The notes beneath the pieces were generated by a model. The model saw only the letters and a list, made by a program, of their open reading frames with translations, had not been told where the DNA came from and ran no database searches. From the NCBI GenBank assembly GCA_963798705.1, contig CAWCTW010000003.1, positions 660,876 through 724,875 of the forward strand: a stretch of 64,000 bases of DNA. Reading direction: 5' to 3'. A program made the position numbers and the translations under genes. Position 1 is the stretch's first letter. Each line of letters opens with the position of its first letter. Source of the DNA: AC-56 sp963798705. GTDB lineage: Bacteria > Actinomycetota > Thermoleophilia > Solirubrobacterales > 70-9. Positions 8,410 to 17,309 of the stretch are shown piece after piece.

Positions 8410-8784
8410 TTAGTCTTGCGCCTGTCCAGCAGCCTGCAGCCTGGCCGCCTTCGGCGCATAGTCGCGGGCATTGTTGTTGAACATGACCTGAACCTCTCTG
8501 GCCCGCGTGTGAGAGATGGCGACGACTCGGTCATCGCCCGCGTCGATCAGCGGCTCCCAGCCAAACGAGAAGTCCTCGAACTCGCCCGTCCAGACCCGCA
8601 TGAACTCCGCGTACTCCCGGCGGCCCCTCCACACCGACTTCCCCTCGAACGGGATCGGCAGGACCCACTCCGCATCGTCGGCGAGCAAGCCGGTGTCGAA
8701 GATGGCTCCGGGATCACCATCGTCCACTCCCCGCTGAGCCGCTTCGGTGAGCTGACGCACGATCTCGACGTTCTCCCGCGACAT
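8410..8784 (-). CDS. SnoaL-like (NTF2 superfamily) protein
   Basis: A 124-residue paralogue beginning MSRENVEIVRQLTEAAQRGV. It includes EWVLPIPFEGKSVWRGRREY and FDFSFGWEPLIDAGDDRVVA-type strands of the NTF2 fold. The C-terminal end (FNNNARDYAPKAARLQAAG) departs from the usual final strand and EALEAAGL ending of its relatives, so a late frameshift or altered end is possible. Single-gene unit with GATACT at 8794-8799, 9 nt before the ATG. Confidence 0.75.
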   Translation of the reverse strand: MSRENVEIVRQLTEAAQRGVDDGDPGAIFDTGLLADDAEWVLPIPFEGKSVWRGRREYAEFMRVWTGEFEDFSFGWEPLIDAGDDRVVAISHTRAREVQVMFNNNARDYAPKAARLQAAGQAQD

Positions 8785-8807
8785 CGCCCGCGCAGTATCT
8801 CGCGTCG
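8785..8807 (-). promoter_or_regulatory. Conserved upstream element of SnoaL genes
   Basis: Reverse strand CGAGATACTGCGCGGGCG abuts the ATG. GATACT lies 9 nt from the start, as at 5.78 and 12.96 kb. Confidence 0.45.
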
Positions 8808-9004
8808 TCAAGAATCCACGCCCTGCATGCCGTTCAGTAATTGGAAATTGTTCTCATCGCGCCGATGCTCACCCTGATCGTCTCCCCGCCCGCCTTTATC
8901 GAGAGGGACCCGCTGCACCTTGTGCTTCACTCGGGCCGAACTCTCCCCTCGCCCCGAGAATCCCTCAGGCGAAATCAGAGCGATCCTTGAAAACTGAATA
9001 TTTC

Positions 9005-9026
9005 GCGGGGCGGACCCCGTTCTTTG
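9005..9026 (+). terminator. Possible intrinsic terminator
   Basis: CGGGG-CGGA-CCCCG hairpin followed by TTCTTTG. Short stem and weak U-tract; could also serve another role. Confidence 0.3.
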
Positions 9027-9030
9027 ACTT

Positions 9031-9047
9031 GAACGCGATTCGCGTTC
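9031..9047. promoter_or_regulatory. Perfect 7-bp inverted repeat, possible operator
   Basis: GAACGCGATTCGCGTTC: seven-base arms around ATT, about 260 nt upstream of the gene at 9306. The GAAC...GTTC ends recall LexA boxes, but the 9-base spacing does not fit the actinobacterial SOS box. Confidence 0.3.
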
Positions 9048-9305
9048 ACCGCCTCCGTGATTCTTGTGGACGATCAGGTCGGCGAGCTTCTCGGTGCCCT
9101 GCTTGCCGTTGAGGCGACTGTAATTAGTTCAGGCCTCTGCTTCTCTGCGGCAAAGAAGCCCTACTCCCGCAGCCCGGCGCACGAGGGCCAGCTGCGCCGA
9201 CCCCGTACGCCCGAAAACCTTGACATCTCAAGCAGGAAACTGAGAGGACATTTGGAATCTGACGGCGAACTGATGGCTACAAGGCCCAGCGCAAGGGGGA
9301 TTCTC

Positions 9306-9916
9306 GTGAGCGTGAACCGATTCCGACCGTCACTGGCAATGATTCTCGCGCTGATGGCCGTGTTCGTTTCGATCGGCGGCGTCGGGTACGCCGCCGCGAC
9401 GATCGGGACCAATGACATCAAGGACGGCGCCGTGACGAAGAAGAAACTCCATGACAATGCCGTCAACGGCGCCAAGGTCAACAACAACTCGCTGAGTGGC
9501 CGCGACATCGACGAAAAGACGTTGGGCCAGGTGCCATCCGCAAACCACGCAGTCGAGGCGGACAGAGCGGATCTCGCGGGTAGCGCCGCGACGGCGAACA
9601 ACGTCCTGTCAGCCGTCGTCGGCAAGGGAGCCGGAGGGTGCACGCTGCTTCGGGCCACCCAGCCTGGCACGAGCGCGAACATCGCTACCGGCCACACCGG
9701 GACCCCCAAGGCCAGCGCCTGCTCGGTCGATTTCTCAAGGGACGTCAGCCGCTGCACCTACGTCGCCGGGATCGGGGAGAACCACGCTGGTGAGGCTGCC
9801 CGGGGCTCACCACCACCGCCCCGGCCGTCGGCAATCCCCAGGCCGTCTTCGTGCGAACGATGAACGTCTCGGGCGACAACGCGACTCGCCCCTTCCACCT
9901 GCAGGTGGTCTGCTAG
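9306..9916 (+). CDS. Membrane-anchored repeat protein of actinobacterial type (frameshifted)
   Basis: Starts at GTG 9306 with GGGGGA six bases upstream. The first ~40 residues give a signal or anchor helix (SLAMILALMAVFVSIGGVGY). A repeat-like stretch of NDIKDGAVTKKKL, NAVNGAKVNNNSL and GRDIDEKTLGQVP segments follows, typical of pentapeptide-like surface proteins of Solirubrobacterales-type genomes. After about 9790 the frame must shift by one to read the conserved end GNPQAVFVRTMNVSGDNATR ending FHLQVVC. Function unknown; probably extracytoplasmic. The indel may be a sequence error. Confidence 0.65.
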
Positions 9917-10394
9917 CCACGATCGCCCGATCGAGCACCGACGGCTGCCGTTCGGGAGCGCCTCGCAAAACGGTCCCGCCGTTGACTCGAAAGGTTGGAA
10001 GCGAATCAGGTCACGCTGCTCGCAGCGGTCGCCCAGCTCAACGGGCCTCAACCCACGCGGACCCTGTGCGCGACGAAGGTCGATGCGATCCGCCGATATA
10101 CTGGCGAGCCTTTCACCCAGGGCTCAGGGGGTCAACCTGGTGAAGTCGCTACTCCCGGCATGAAACTACGGCCGAGGCCCCAGCCGAGCGTCCGGCGACG
10201 CACATAGCGTCGGGCGCACCGGAACAAGGGGCACTCGGGAGAACGCAGACGGGCAGGCCGCGCATTACGGGATGGGCCGCGAGCCCGAGCTACTCAATGG
10301 CCGCCCCTGCGACTTGTCCGGTTGTGCCGCGAGCACGGATCCGTCGCTGTCGTTTTGCCCGCTGCGTCTCCACCACACAATCGAAGGAGGCTAC
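9917..10394. other. Intergenic stretch upstream of the IS110 transposase
   Basis: No recognisable gene on either strand. It presumably includes the left end of the IS110 element, whose family lacks clear inverted repeats, so no boundary is given. Confidence 0.35.
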
Positions 10395-11616
10395 ATGCGA
10401 TCAATCGCCCTCGACGTCCACCGCGGCTTCTGCGAGGTGGCGATCAAAGACGGGACCGAGGTGCGCCCTGCGGGGCGGATCAAGACCAGCCGCGCCGAGC
10501 TCGAGCTGTTCGCCCAAAGCCTCGCCGCCGACGACCAGGTGGCGCTTGAGGCCACCGGTCCCGCACTTCAGATCAAGCGCCTGATCGAGCCCCATGTCGC
10601 CCGCGTCGTGATCGCCAACACGCGCAAGCTGCGGGCGATCGCCGAGGCGAAGGTGAAGACCGACAAGGTCGACGCGCGGACGCTCTGCGAGTTGCTCGCG
10701 GCCGGCTTTTTGCCCGCGGTCTTCGGCCCCGACGAGGAGACCCGGACGCTGCGGCGCCGGCTCGCTCGCCGCGCCGCGCTGGTTCGCCAGCGCACCCGGG
10801 CAAAGAACGAGCTCCACGCGGTGCTCGCCCGCAACCTGAAGGGTCGCCCGCCGATGAGCGATGTCTTCGGGGTCCGCGGTCGGGAATGGCTTTCGGCGCT
10901 CCCCTTGCCAGCCGATGAGCGCGAGACGGTTGCCGGCTGCCTGCGCCAGGTCGACTTCCTCGACCAGGAGGTCGGGCTAATAGAGCGCGAGCTCGCCAAG
11001 GCGGCTCTTCGATCGGCGGAGATCCGCCGGCTGATGAGCGTGCCGGGAGTCAACCTCGTCTCGGCGGCGACCTTCTGGGCCACGGTCGGCGATATCCGGC
11101 GCTTTGAGACGCCGCGGAAGCTCGTCTCCTACGTCGGGCTCGACCCGCGGGTTCGCCAGTCCGGCGAGGCGCCGGCGCGGCACGGCCACATCTCCAAGCA
11201 GGGCTCGCCGGCCGCGCCGCCACATGCTCTGCGAGGCGGCCTGGATCGTCGTTCGCACGCCGGGGCCGTTGCGCGCCTTCTACGAGCGGCTGCGGGCGCG
11301 GCGCGGTGCGCAGATCGCGCTCGTCGCCACGGCGCGCAAGCTCTGCGTGCTGTTTTGGCACCTGCTCACCAAGGAGGAGGACTACGCCTTCGGGCGGCCG
11401 TCGCTTCACCGCCACAAGCTGCGTCGGCTGGAGCTTGCCGCCGGCGATCCGTCGCGTCGCGGGCGGCGGTCGGGCTCCGGGGCGTCAAAGCGCGAGCAAC
11501 GCCACGAGCGCGAGCTATCGGAGCAGTTCGAGCTCGCCTACCGCCGGCTCACAGAGGACTGGCAGGCCAAGCCGAAGCGAAGCGGTGCGGGTGCGACACG
11601 GGGGCGCGCATCTTGA
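10395..11616 (+). pseudogene. IS110-family transposase, frameshifted
   Basis: GAAGGAGG lies five bases before the ATG. The N-terminal DEDD RuvC-like domain shows SIALDVHRG (D7), ALEATGPA and KTDKVDARTL. The C-terminal transposase_20 domain contains MSVPGVNLVSAATFWATVG and SYVGLDPRVRQSGEAPARHG. Near 11205 an extra C in the GCGCCGCC stretch moves the frame; HMLCEAAWIVVRTPGPLRAF and the remainder continue in the next frame to the stop at 11616. Only one indel separates it from an intact gene of about 406 residues, so either recent inactivation or a sequence error is possible. Confidence 0.85.
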
Positions 11617-11742
11617 AGGCATCTCGAAAGAGCCAAGCAGCGCGGCAGGCGTCAGCCCCTAGACCTGCGCTTTAGCTCGTCGTCACCCGCACCGAACGCG
11701 ACTATCGCAAAAGGGAGAAAGATCGTCCAGAGGACTTGACTT

Positions 11743-12138
11743 TCATCCGTCCCGCAGGCCGGCGGCTTTGAGGGCCTCGCTCCGGTTTTGGACAATGTCG
11801 ATCCGCACAACCTTTCCGGCATGGACCGTGTAGACGTACCAGATGTCGGTTTCGACCCGTGCCCCGCTTCCCACGCCGCTCGCGCGCTGGCGGGTGCGGA
11901 CTACGACTTTGTCTCCGGCGTCGATGTACTCCTCGGCGGTGATGACCAAGTCGTCAAAGCTCTCGGCCCAGTCGAGAAGCCCTTGAAGCATCCCCTCCCG
12001 CCCGTGATACGTACCACGGACGGGCATGGGCGTGTAGGTGACGACGTCGGAGCTGATGTCTGCAATAGCGGCAGAGAGATCACCGCGCTCGTACGCTTCC
12101 CAGCCTCGGCGCGCGATCTCGACGTTCTCCCGCGACAT
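11743..12138 (-). CDS. SnoaL-like protein, third gene of tandem array
   Basis: A 131-residue NTF2-fold protein, MSRENVEIARRGWEAYERGD to RSEALKAAGLRDG. Strands VVTYTPMPVRGTYHGRE and DKVVVRTRQRASGVGSG match the family. Its ATG is 3 nt after the stop of the preceding paralogue (12142-12543), through a TAG-GCG-ATG junction seen at each array boundary. Probable tandem duplicate translated by re-initiation. No active site can be inferred. Confidence 0.85.
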   Translation of the reverse strand: MSRENVEIARRGWEAYERGDLSAAIADISSDVVTYTPMPVRGTYHGREGMLQGLLDWAESFDDLVITAEEYIDAGDKVVVRTRQRASGVGSGARVETDIWYVYTVHAGKVVRIDIVQNRSEALKAAGLRDG

Positions 12139-12141
12139 CGC

Positions 12142-12543
12142 CTACTCCCCCAGCCCTACGGCTTCGAGGGCTTGCTCCCGGTCGAGGTAGTAGTCGGCCT
12201 CGACGACGAGGCCGACCCGCAGTCGGTGAACGACGGCGAACGACCGCGTGTAGGGCGCTTCCTCTTCGCTCTCGCCGATGATGCTCGTTCAGGCGACGAA
12301 GCGACCATCGCCGACCTCGATCAACTCATCGAAATGGACCGCGATCGGCCCGAGCAGACCGACCAGGCTCTGCATCCGTTCGAGCGCCGCGGCGCGCCCT
12401 CGGTAGACACCGGCATCGGGCCAGCCCGGTCCCTCGCGGTAGATGGCATCCTCGGCCCAGAACTGCTCGGTCACGGCGGCCGGACCGGACTCGTTCCAGA
12501 CCTGATAGGCGCGGCGGATCGTGTCGGCGTCCTGCCGCGACAT
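12142..12543 (-). pseudogene. SnoaL-like protein with an in-frame TGA
   Basis: Begins MSRQDADTIRRAYQVWNESG and reads 84 codons to a TGA at 12289-12291. The same frame then continues as TSIIGESEEEAPYTRSFAVV through LVVEADYYLDREQALEAVGL to a TAG at 12142. The total of 133 codons equals its neighbours exactly. The stop stands after DGRFVA, where a tryptophan codon would differ by one base. It is the middle gene of the array, 3 nt from both neighbours. It is most likely a nonsense mutation or base-call error; nothing else here suggests UGA recoding. Confidence 0.75.
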
Positions 12544-12546
12544 CGC

Positions 12547-12948
12547 CTACTCCGAAAGCCCGGCGGCTTCCAGGGCCTCCTGCTTCGTCTGATAGAGCGT
12601 CAGCGACGTAATCTGGCCGTCCTCAATCGTGAACACCCAAGCGCTTCGAGCCTGAACCTCGATCCCGTCTCGTCCTCGAAGGTGCGCGAGGTTCTCCGCG
12701 ACCACGACGCCCTCCTTGACCTCCACTGGGTCAACAAGCTCGATCCGAAGGTCGTCGAATGCCGAGAGAAACCGCACCGCGACCGCCCGGATCTCCTCGT
12801 GGCCTCGATAGACGCCTGCATCGAAAGAGCGGGCGTTGGACCAGTCCACCGTCGCGTTGGGCGCCCACTCCTCCAGCCACCCGTCGAAGTCACGGCGGCT
12901 GTACGCCTCGGTGTTTTGACGCACGATCTCCACGTTCTCCCGCGACAT
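12547..12948 (-). CDS. SnoaL-like protein, first gene of tandem array
   Basis: A 133-residue NTF2-fold protein: MSRENVEIVRQNTEAYSRRD, NARSFDAGVYRGHEEIRAV, then VFTIEDGQITSLTLYQTKQE and the standard EALEAAGLSE end. It leads the three-gene unit 12948-11743. GATACT at 12958-12963 stands 9 nt before the ATG within the sequence conserved upstream of the other lead genes. Catalytic function unknown; relatives include cyclases, isomerases and ligand-binding proteins. Confidence 0.87.
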   Translation of the reverse strand: MSRENVEIVRQNTEAYSRRDFDGWLEEWAPNATVDWSNARSFDAGVYRGHEEIRAVAVRFLSAFDDLRIELVDPVEVKEGVVVAENLAHLRGRDGIEVQARSAWVFTIEDGQITSLTLYQTKQEALEAAGLSE

Positions 12949-12970
12949 CGCCTACGCAGTATCTCGCGCT
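12949..12970 (-). promoter_or_regulatory. Conserved upstream element of SnoaL array
   Basis: Reverse strand GCGCGAGATACTGCGTAGGCG ends at the ATG. The hexamer spacing matches 5.78 and 8.79 kb. Confidence 0.45.
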
Positions 12971-13112
12971 TGGAGCACGGGGTTTTGGTGGGCGCAGTCG
13001 CGGAGTGAGCGGGCCGTCAGGCTGAAGAAGGGGCACGGGCTGTTGACACCGGGGAGCCGGAGGAACTTAGGATCGGCTTCCGCTCAGCAGCTAGCGAAAG
13101 GGGAGGGCCAAC

Positions 13113-13330
13113 GTGCCTAAGTTCATCATCCTCGCCGTGCTCGTCGGGGCGGCGGTCTTCGCCGCCGTCAGCTTGGCGAACAACGGCTCCGGAGGCACGA
13201 TCCGAGCGCAACTTCCGGGTGAGGCGAAGACGCTCAACGCCCACCAGATGACGAGGGCCCAGGGCAAGGCGCTCGGCGTCGAGGCGGCGGCGAAGCGCTC
13301 GAAGTTCGGGCTCCGCTACTACTTTGCCCT
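13113..13330 (+). pseudogene. Small membrane or secreted protein, 3' end lost at a recombination junction
   Basis: GTG at 13113 follows GGGGAGGG. About 72 residues are plausible: a hydrophobic N-terminal helix FIILAVLVGAAVFAAVSLA, then a short polar region ending KRSKFGLRYYF. From about 13328 the sequence is the antisense of a DUF1918 gene, so the natural end is missing. No family recognised. Confidence 0.45.
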
Positions 13331-13433
13331 TGAGGATCTCGCCGTCTCGTTCCGGCTCGCCCTGATGGTGGCCTCGGACCACCAGCCGATCACCGGGCCT
13401 CGCGTGGAGGGTTGGGTGCTGATCGGAAGCCAT
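13328..13433 (-). pseudogene. Truncated DUF1918 gene
   Basis: Encodes MASDQHPTLHARPGDRLVV and GHHQGEPERDGEILK, nearly the same as the first half of the gene at 1473-1694, including the leader upstream of the ATG. The homology ends abruptly after EILK at about 13328, where unrelated sequence begins. Confidence 0.7.
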
Positions 13434-13540
13434 ATTCGTCCTTTCGTCACGTCGCCGCCGCGAAGAACCCGCCTCGAAGAACGGAGTTGCCAGCGGGGGG
13501 CGTTCGTTCGACCGACGATGCTCATCTGTCTAGCGCCGAC

Positions 13541-13840
13541 ATGGAGGACTCGATACTCGCAGTGGAGTTGATCCCCGCTATCCGCGAGCGAATGGCGGCC
13601 CTCGACGCGGAGCGCCGTTCGGCCGTTGCCAGCGGGCATCGGGCGGCACTTTGGCGCGCGCAGTCCTACGCGGCGAACTTTCGCCACACGATGGAGGATC
13701 TCCGTCGCTACGCGCTCGATTCCCTCGCGCCCCGCCGTTACCTCGAGGAAGACGACTACCTGCGTGGCTATCGGGAGGGCTTTCAGGCGGTGCTGGCCGA
13801 CATCCGCACGATCAAGGCCCCCACCACCCGAGCGCCCTGA
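13541..13840 (+). CDS. Small helical protein of unknown function
   Basis: A 99-residue protein, MEDSILAVELIPAIRERMAA to ADIRTIKAPTTRAP, predicted as a series of charged amphipathic helices and lacking signal or membrane segments. The C-terminal half has a truncated relative on the opposite strand at 4453-4646, so it belongs to a small paralogous family. No domain recognised. The start is chosen at the ATG at 13541; the frame is open further upstream across antisense DUF1918 sequence. Confidence 0.55.
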   Translation: MEDSILAVELIPAIRERMAALDAERRSAVASGHRAALWRAQSYAANFRHTMEDLRRYALDSLAPRRYLEEDDYLRGYREGFQAVLADIRTIKAPTTRAP

Positions 13841-13851
13841 AGGTCGTCCGC

Positions 13852-13945
13852 CGCCTACTTTCAAGTCCGGCGGCTTCGAGGGCCCGGTTCCAAGTGGTGA
13901 AGGTTTGCATCCGGATCACCTTCCCGTCGCTGGGCGGTAAAGCCA
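13852..13945 (-). pseudogene. SnoaL-like C-terminal remnant
   Basis: Reverse-strand translation SDGKVIRMQTFTTWNRALEA then AGLE reproduces the final strand and the EALEAAGL ending of the SnoaL paralogues. The rest of the domain is absent. Confidence 0.5.
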
Positions 13946-13989
13946 GGCAGCTCGCTGGAGATCGAGTTCCGGCCGCTTCGTCGCCCGCA

Positions 13990-14260
13990 TGGGTGCCAGT
14001 TGCCGAGGACCAAGACGCGATCGTCCCCGAGGTCGCGGACGTCAGCCCGAGGGATCGCCGCCGCTCGATCCAAGCCCGGAGCGGCGCGGATTCTCCGTCG
14101 ATGGCGACGAGGCGATGGCGTCCCCTTGCCGTTCAAGACGCGCACGGTCCCTGAGTCGAGATCGACGTCGTGCGGACGCATCTGCCGACGACCGCCTGCT
14201 ATCTGGATCACGTCTCGCCGCAGCAGGTGATCCGGGCGATGCGGGCGTCGGCTTGGAGGC
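13990..14260 (-). pseudogene. Tyrosine recombinase (integrase) fragment, frameshifted
   Basis: Reverse-strand segments RPHDVDLDSGTVRVLNGKG and, one frame over, LVAIDGESAPLRAWIERRRS resemble the beta-sheet region of tyrosine recombinases after the first catalytic Arg (xLxxxDVDLxxxxVRVxxGKGxKxR). The catalytic HxxR and Tyr region is not found. A decayed integration remnant in a stretch of broken genes. Confidence 0.45.
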
Positions 14261-14380
14261 TGAGCTCGTGACCAGCGTCTACCACGTCAACGGGGAATGG
14301 ATCCCGACGGGGAAGCGAAGTGGATCTGGAATGAGGCGGGGCAAAGCCCCTTCGCCCGCCCGACCGCATGATCCACCGTC

Positions 14381-14490
14381 CTTCGTTTAGCCCCAGGCGT
14401 CACCCGGCCTCGAAAACCGGAGGATCCTGGAAGGAGGCTCAATCGCCGGAGACGGCGGTAGAGCTCGCCTTGCAACCTCGAGGTCTTATC
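14381..14490 (+). repeat. Dispersed non-coding repeat, copy C
   Basis: CCCAGGCGTC, GGCCTCGAAAACCGGAGGAT, GAAGGAGGCTCAATCGCCGG and AGACGGCGGTAGAG in the shared order, with the start region also found in copies D and E. Confidence 0.65.
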
Positions 14491-14523
14491 CCAAAGTCGA
14501 GTTGCGAGCCGGCCCGGAGTGCG

Positions 14524-14718
14524 TCAAGGGCGCTGGGGATCGCGAAACGGACCGGGCGTCGGCTGCCACTGATCAGGTTGATCCGGTTGCTCCGCCGTCC
14601 CCTCCTCGGATCGGTGGTGTCGCTTGCCAAGTCCGACGGCGATGCCGATGACAACGGCGCTACCACCGAGCAGCCAGCCGAGCGTTCCGACTGCGGCAAC
14701 GGCAATCGCCCACAGCAC
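14524..14718 (-). CDS. Small two-helix membrane protein
   Basis: A 64-residue frame from a GTG at 14718: LWAIAVAAVGTLGWLLGGSA and VVIGIAVGLG form hydrophobic helices, followed by a polar tail rich in Glu, Pro and Gln (RSEEGTAEQPDQPDQW). The hydrophobic segment then charged tail is gene-like, but no family is recognised and no ribosome site stands out. Confidence 0.4.
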   Translation of the reverse strand: MLWAIAVAAVGTLGWLLGGSAVVIGIAVGLGKRHHRSEEGTAEQPDQPDQWQPTPGPFRDPQRP

Positions 14719-14911
14719 GATCAGCAGGAGGGCGAGCGAAAAGACCGACGATCACGGGTTGAGCTTCCAGTCGAAGGCGCGCATCGGGTTCACAACGCAA
14801 TCGTTATTGGGAGGAGCTACTCGGGCGGCGGTGCGGCTCGTCCGGTGCTGTGCGTGGACTAGTTCGCGGCAGAGTTGTCAGACGGATGCCCGGGGCGCGT
14901 CCCAGTAGATG

Positions 14912-15313
14912 TCATAGGTCCACGGAGCCGTCACACTTGAACTCGAAGGTCTGGGAGCGGAGGCGTGGCCCGTGCTTGAACTTCAGATGGGCCTTGCGGT
15001 ACTGCAAGCGAGAGCCACACTTATGGATGCCACGTAGAGTGACGCGGCCCGGCTTTGTCCGATAGTGCCCGGCGCCGCAGCTAGGACGACAGGTGTTGTA
15101 GTGAACCCGCCCTCGTGCGCGTGTCCGATGCGCACCCCAGTGCCGCCAGTGCTTGGTATGTGTTATCCAGCGGGTGTAAACGTCTACTCGCCTGGGCTTA
15201 ATCTGGGGCTCGCCTCCGTAGTTGCGCCAGTAGACAGTCTTGGCTTCGGCGCTGCCCACCGCCGCAAGCGAGAGCACCGTGAAAACGGTAATCGCGATGC
15301 TCAGCTGCTTCAT
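14912..15313 (-). CDS. Secreted protein of unknown function
   Basis: A 133-residue protein with a clear signal peptide, MKQLSIAITVFTVLSLAAVG, cleaved near SAEA-K. The mature part is basic and aromatic (HTKHWRHWGAHRTRARGRVH) with conserved-looking cysteines in YNTCRPSCGAGHY and IHKCGSRLQY. This layout, a strand with KTVYW after cleavage, a W-rich centre, then CxPSCAxG, recurs in secreted proteins of soil actinobacteria without known function. The ATG at 15313 is preferred over an upstream ATG because the signal peptide begins there. Confidence 0.65.
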   Translation of the reverse strand: MKQLSIAITVFTVLSLAAVGSAEAKTVYWRNYGGEPQIKPRRVDVYTRWITHTKHWRHWGAHRTRARGRVHYNTCRPSCGAGHYRTKPGRVTLRGIHKCGSRLQYRKAHLKFKHGPRLRSQTFEFKCDGSVDL

Positions 15314-15381
15314 TTCGGATTCTCTTCCCCGTCTCTTCGCCGGCACTGCACGCGGCTCCAGCGGTGTAACTCTAACCGAAG

Positions 15382-16392
15382 TTGGAGATCACAAACTGGT
15401 GCAAGTACGTCGTCGACTACGGCGTTCAGTTCGCCGATTACCCGAAGCTCGGCGACAGCGGGTTCTTCGCGATCATCGGCGTCAACGTCTTCGCCAACGG
15501 CGGCAACGGGGGCTACCTCCGCTCCGATCTGATGGCGATCTCAAAGCCTCCGGCGGGGAGGGGATGCCCGGCAGCATCAGGCTTTAAGTTCGACGACAGG
15601 ACTCTCAGCTCCAGCGCCTTCACGCCGGTTCCGGCGAACGAGATCGACACCAACCCGAGCGGCTGGGCCGTAGCGATCTCAAACCGGCTGCCTTCGACCC
15701 AGCTACGGCTGTTCCAGGTGAACCAAAATGGGGCCACCGGCAACCCGGTGATTCACCGGAGCCCGACCAATGTCACGGTCCCCAGTTACACGTTCCCGCC
15801 AAACGCCCCCCAGGCGGGCTCGATCAACAGGATCGATACCGCCTTCGCGCAGAACACGCAGGCGGTGGGCGCGATCGACCCCGGACGCGGGCACAAGTTC
15901 GCGCTCTGGACGCAGCACACGGTCCGGGGCGGCGCTGGAGCCGCGGTGCGCTGGTATGAGATCGATCCGGTAGCGCACTCGGTGCTGCAGAAGGACACGG
16001 CGACAAGCCCGTCCCTGTTTCAGTTCAACGCTGCGATCTCCCCCAACCGCCAGGTCAACGGCGCGATAAGCACAGGCGGCGACGCGATGGTGATGAACTA
16101 CAACACCTCCTCGACCACAACCAGACCCGGGATCAGCATGGTGTCCAAGGTCGGCGGGAGCGCGCAGTCTGCTCCCCGCGTGGTCAGAAACTCGCCCGGC
16201 CAGCTCTCGGGCTTTGATTGCTCGACCGTCCCCCAGACCGGCTCTTGCCGCTGGGGCGACTACGCCGCCGCGACCCCCGATCCATCGACCGCAAACCAGA
16301 TCTGGCAGGTGAGCCAGTTCGCAGTCGGCCACGGGAGCGGCACTACCGGGCTCGCCACCTCGCGGACCTGGAACTTCGTCTCCAGGCCGTAG
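15382..16392 (+). pseudogene. Secreted beta-propeller-like protein, N-terminus missing
   Basis: An open frame of 336 codons with coding character throughout but no signal peptide and no credible start; the first codons (TTG-GAG-ATC) begin abruptly at the leader of the divergent gene. Segments such as WVISNRLPSTQLRLFQV-like strands, KFALWTQHTV, RWYEIDP, AAISPNRQVNGAIS, CRWGDYAAATPDPSTANQIW and GLATSRTWNF resemble repeat blades of extracellular propeller proteins. The 5' part was probably lost by deletion, so this is a remnant. Confidence 0.55.
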
Positions 16393-16560
16393 GGAAACGC
16401 CGACGGTTCGAGCTAGCCGCGTTCGTCAATGGAGCCGGCTTCACCCGCTCCACCGCTGAAAGCGGAAGTACACCGAGCCATAACTCCTCTTGAGCCTGTC
16501 CCGGGGTGGACATAGCGTGGCCTGGAGCCTCCGTCGTTGACGCGATTTCGCTTTCTTCGT

Positions 16561-16650
16561 TACACGCAGGCGTCGCGGGCCTCGAAAACCGGAGGGGTCG
16601 AAAAATGAAGCTTCGATCTCAATATGGCGGTAACCCCCGCCTCGCGTCGC
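16561..16650 (+). repeat. Dispersed non-coding repeat, copy D
   Basis: ACGCAGGCGTCGCGGGCCTC, GAAAACCGGAGG, TGAAGCTTCGATCTCAATAT and GGCGGTAACCCCCGCCT. The last part closely matches copy A, and the hairpin arms GGCGG/CCGCC persist although the loop has changed. Confidence 0.65.
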
Positions 16651-16853
16651 TTGGGCCGGAGATTCAGCCTTGTCTTCGATCGACTGGCGCATCGGCGACC
16701 GCAGCGGAGTCAATACTTGTCCAGAGACGCTTTGCGGTGCTACGGGCAACTCGGCGAAGAGCGAACTACCGCCACAAACGCGCGTTGCCGCATTGCGTCC
16801 TTCGCCAGCATGTACCTCGTCGGGTCCTTCCCGGTTGAGATCCGGAGATCGAG

Positions 16854-17089
16854 ATGCTTGTCGACCGAATAGAGAGGATGCTCGCGAAGGACGCGCGCCC
16901 GAGGAAATCATTCGCGCTCTGCGGGCAGAGGGCGAGCACTCAGACACCGAAATACGCATTGCGCTGAGGGAAGCTCAATCGATCGACGCCGATCTCGACG
17001 AACTGGAGGAACTGTTCGAGGAGGAGGAAGAGCGACACGCTTCCGACGAGACGAGACCCTCCATCGAAGAGCAACGGCGCGGGGATTGA
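16854..17089 (+). CDS. Small acidic helical protein (2-nt frameshift)
   Basis: From the ATG at 16854 the frame reads MLVDRIERMLAKDA. Removing one CG from a GCGCGC run near 16900 lets it continue PEEIIRALRAEGEHSDTEIR, IALREAQSIDADLDELEELF and EEEEERHASDE to the TGA at 17087-17089. The product would be a ~78-residue acidic helical, possibly coiled-coil, protein. A GGAG precedes the start. Slippage in a dinucleotide repeat or a read error explains the break. No family recognised. Confidence 0.45.
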
Positions 17090-17309
17090 GAGGCTCGTCG
17101 TCCCCTGAGGGCGGCCGGCAGAGAGTGTCCCACCGGTCGCGTGATCGGGATCCTTTGCGTTCGCGGATGGCGAAGGCCATCCGGATGGCCGGATTCACGT
17201 GCAGCGGGCGCCGATCCCAAGCCTAGATGGCTTCGCCGGCAGTCGCAAAGTTCTCACGCGAGATCGCATTGCACTATGTCCGCCTGGCGCGAGAGAGGTA
17301 GTTAGTGGG

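Larger units (their letters stand above)
8808..9305. other. Intergenic region with a possible terminator and a palindrome
   Basis: No convincing gene. It contains a GC hairpin with short T-rich tail (9005-9026) and a 17-base palindrome (9031-9047), both listed separately. A frame open from 9057 joins the downstream gene but its upstream part has no gene-like features. Confidence 0.4.

Noticed and set aside
9031..9047. SOS (LexA) box
   Set aside because: The GAAC...GTTC spacing is nine bases rather than the four expected in actinobacterial LexA boxes, and no DNA-repair gene is adjacent.
12289..12291. TGA recoded as tryptophan or selenocysteine
   Set aside because: No other gene here uses in-frame TGA, no SECIS-like structure is evident, and a single base change explains it.
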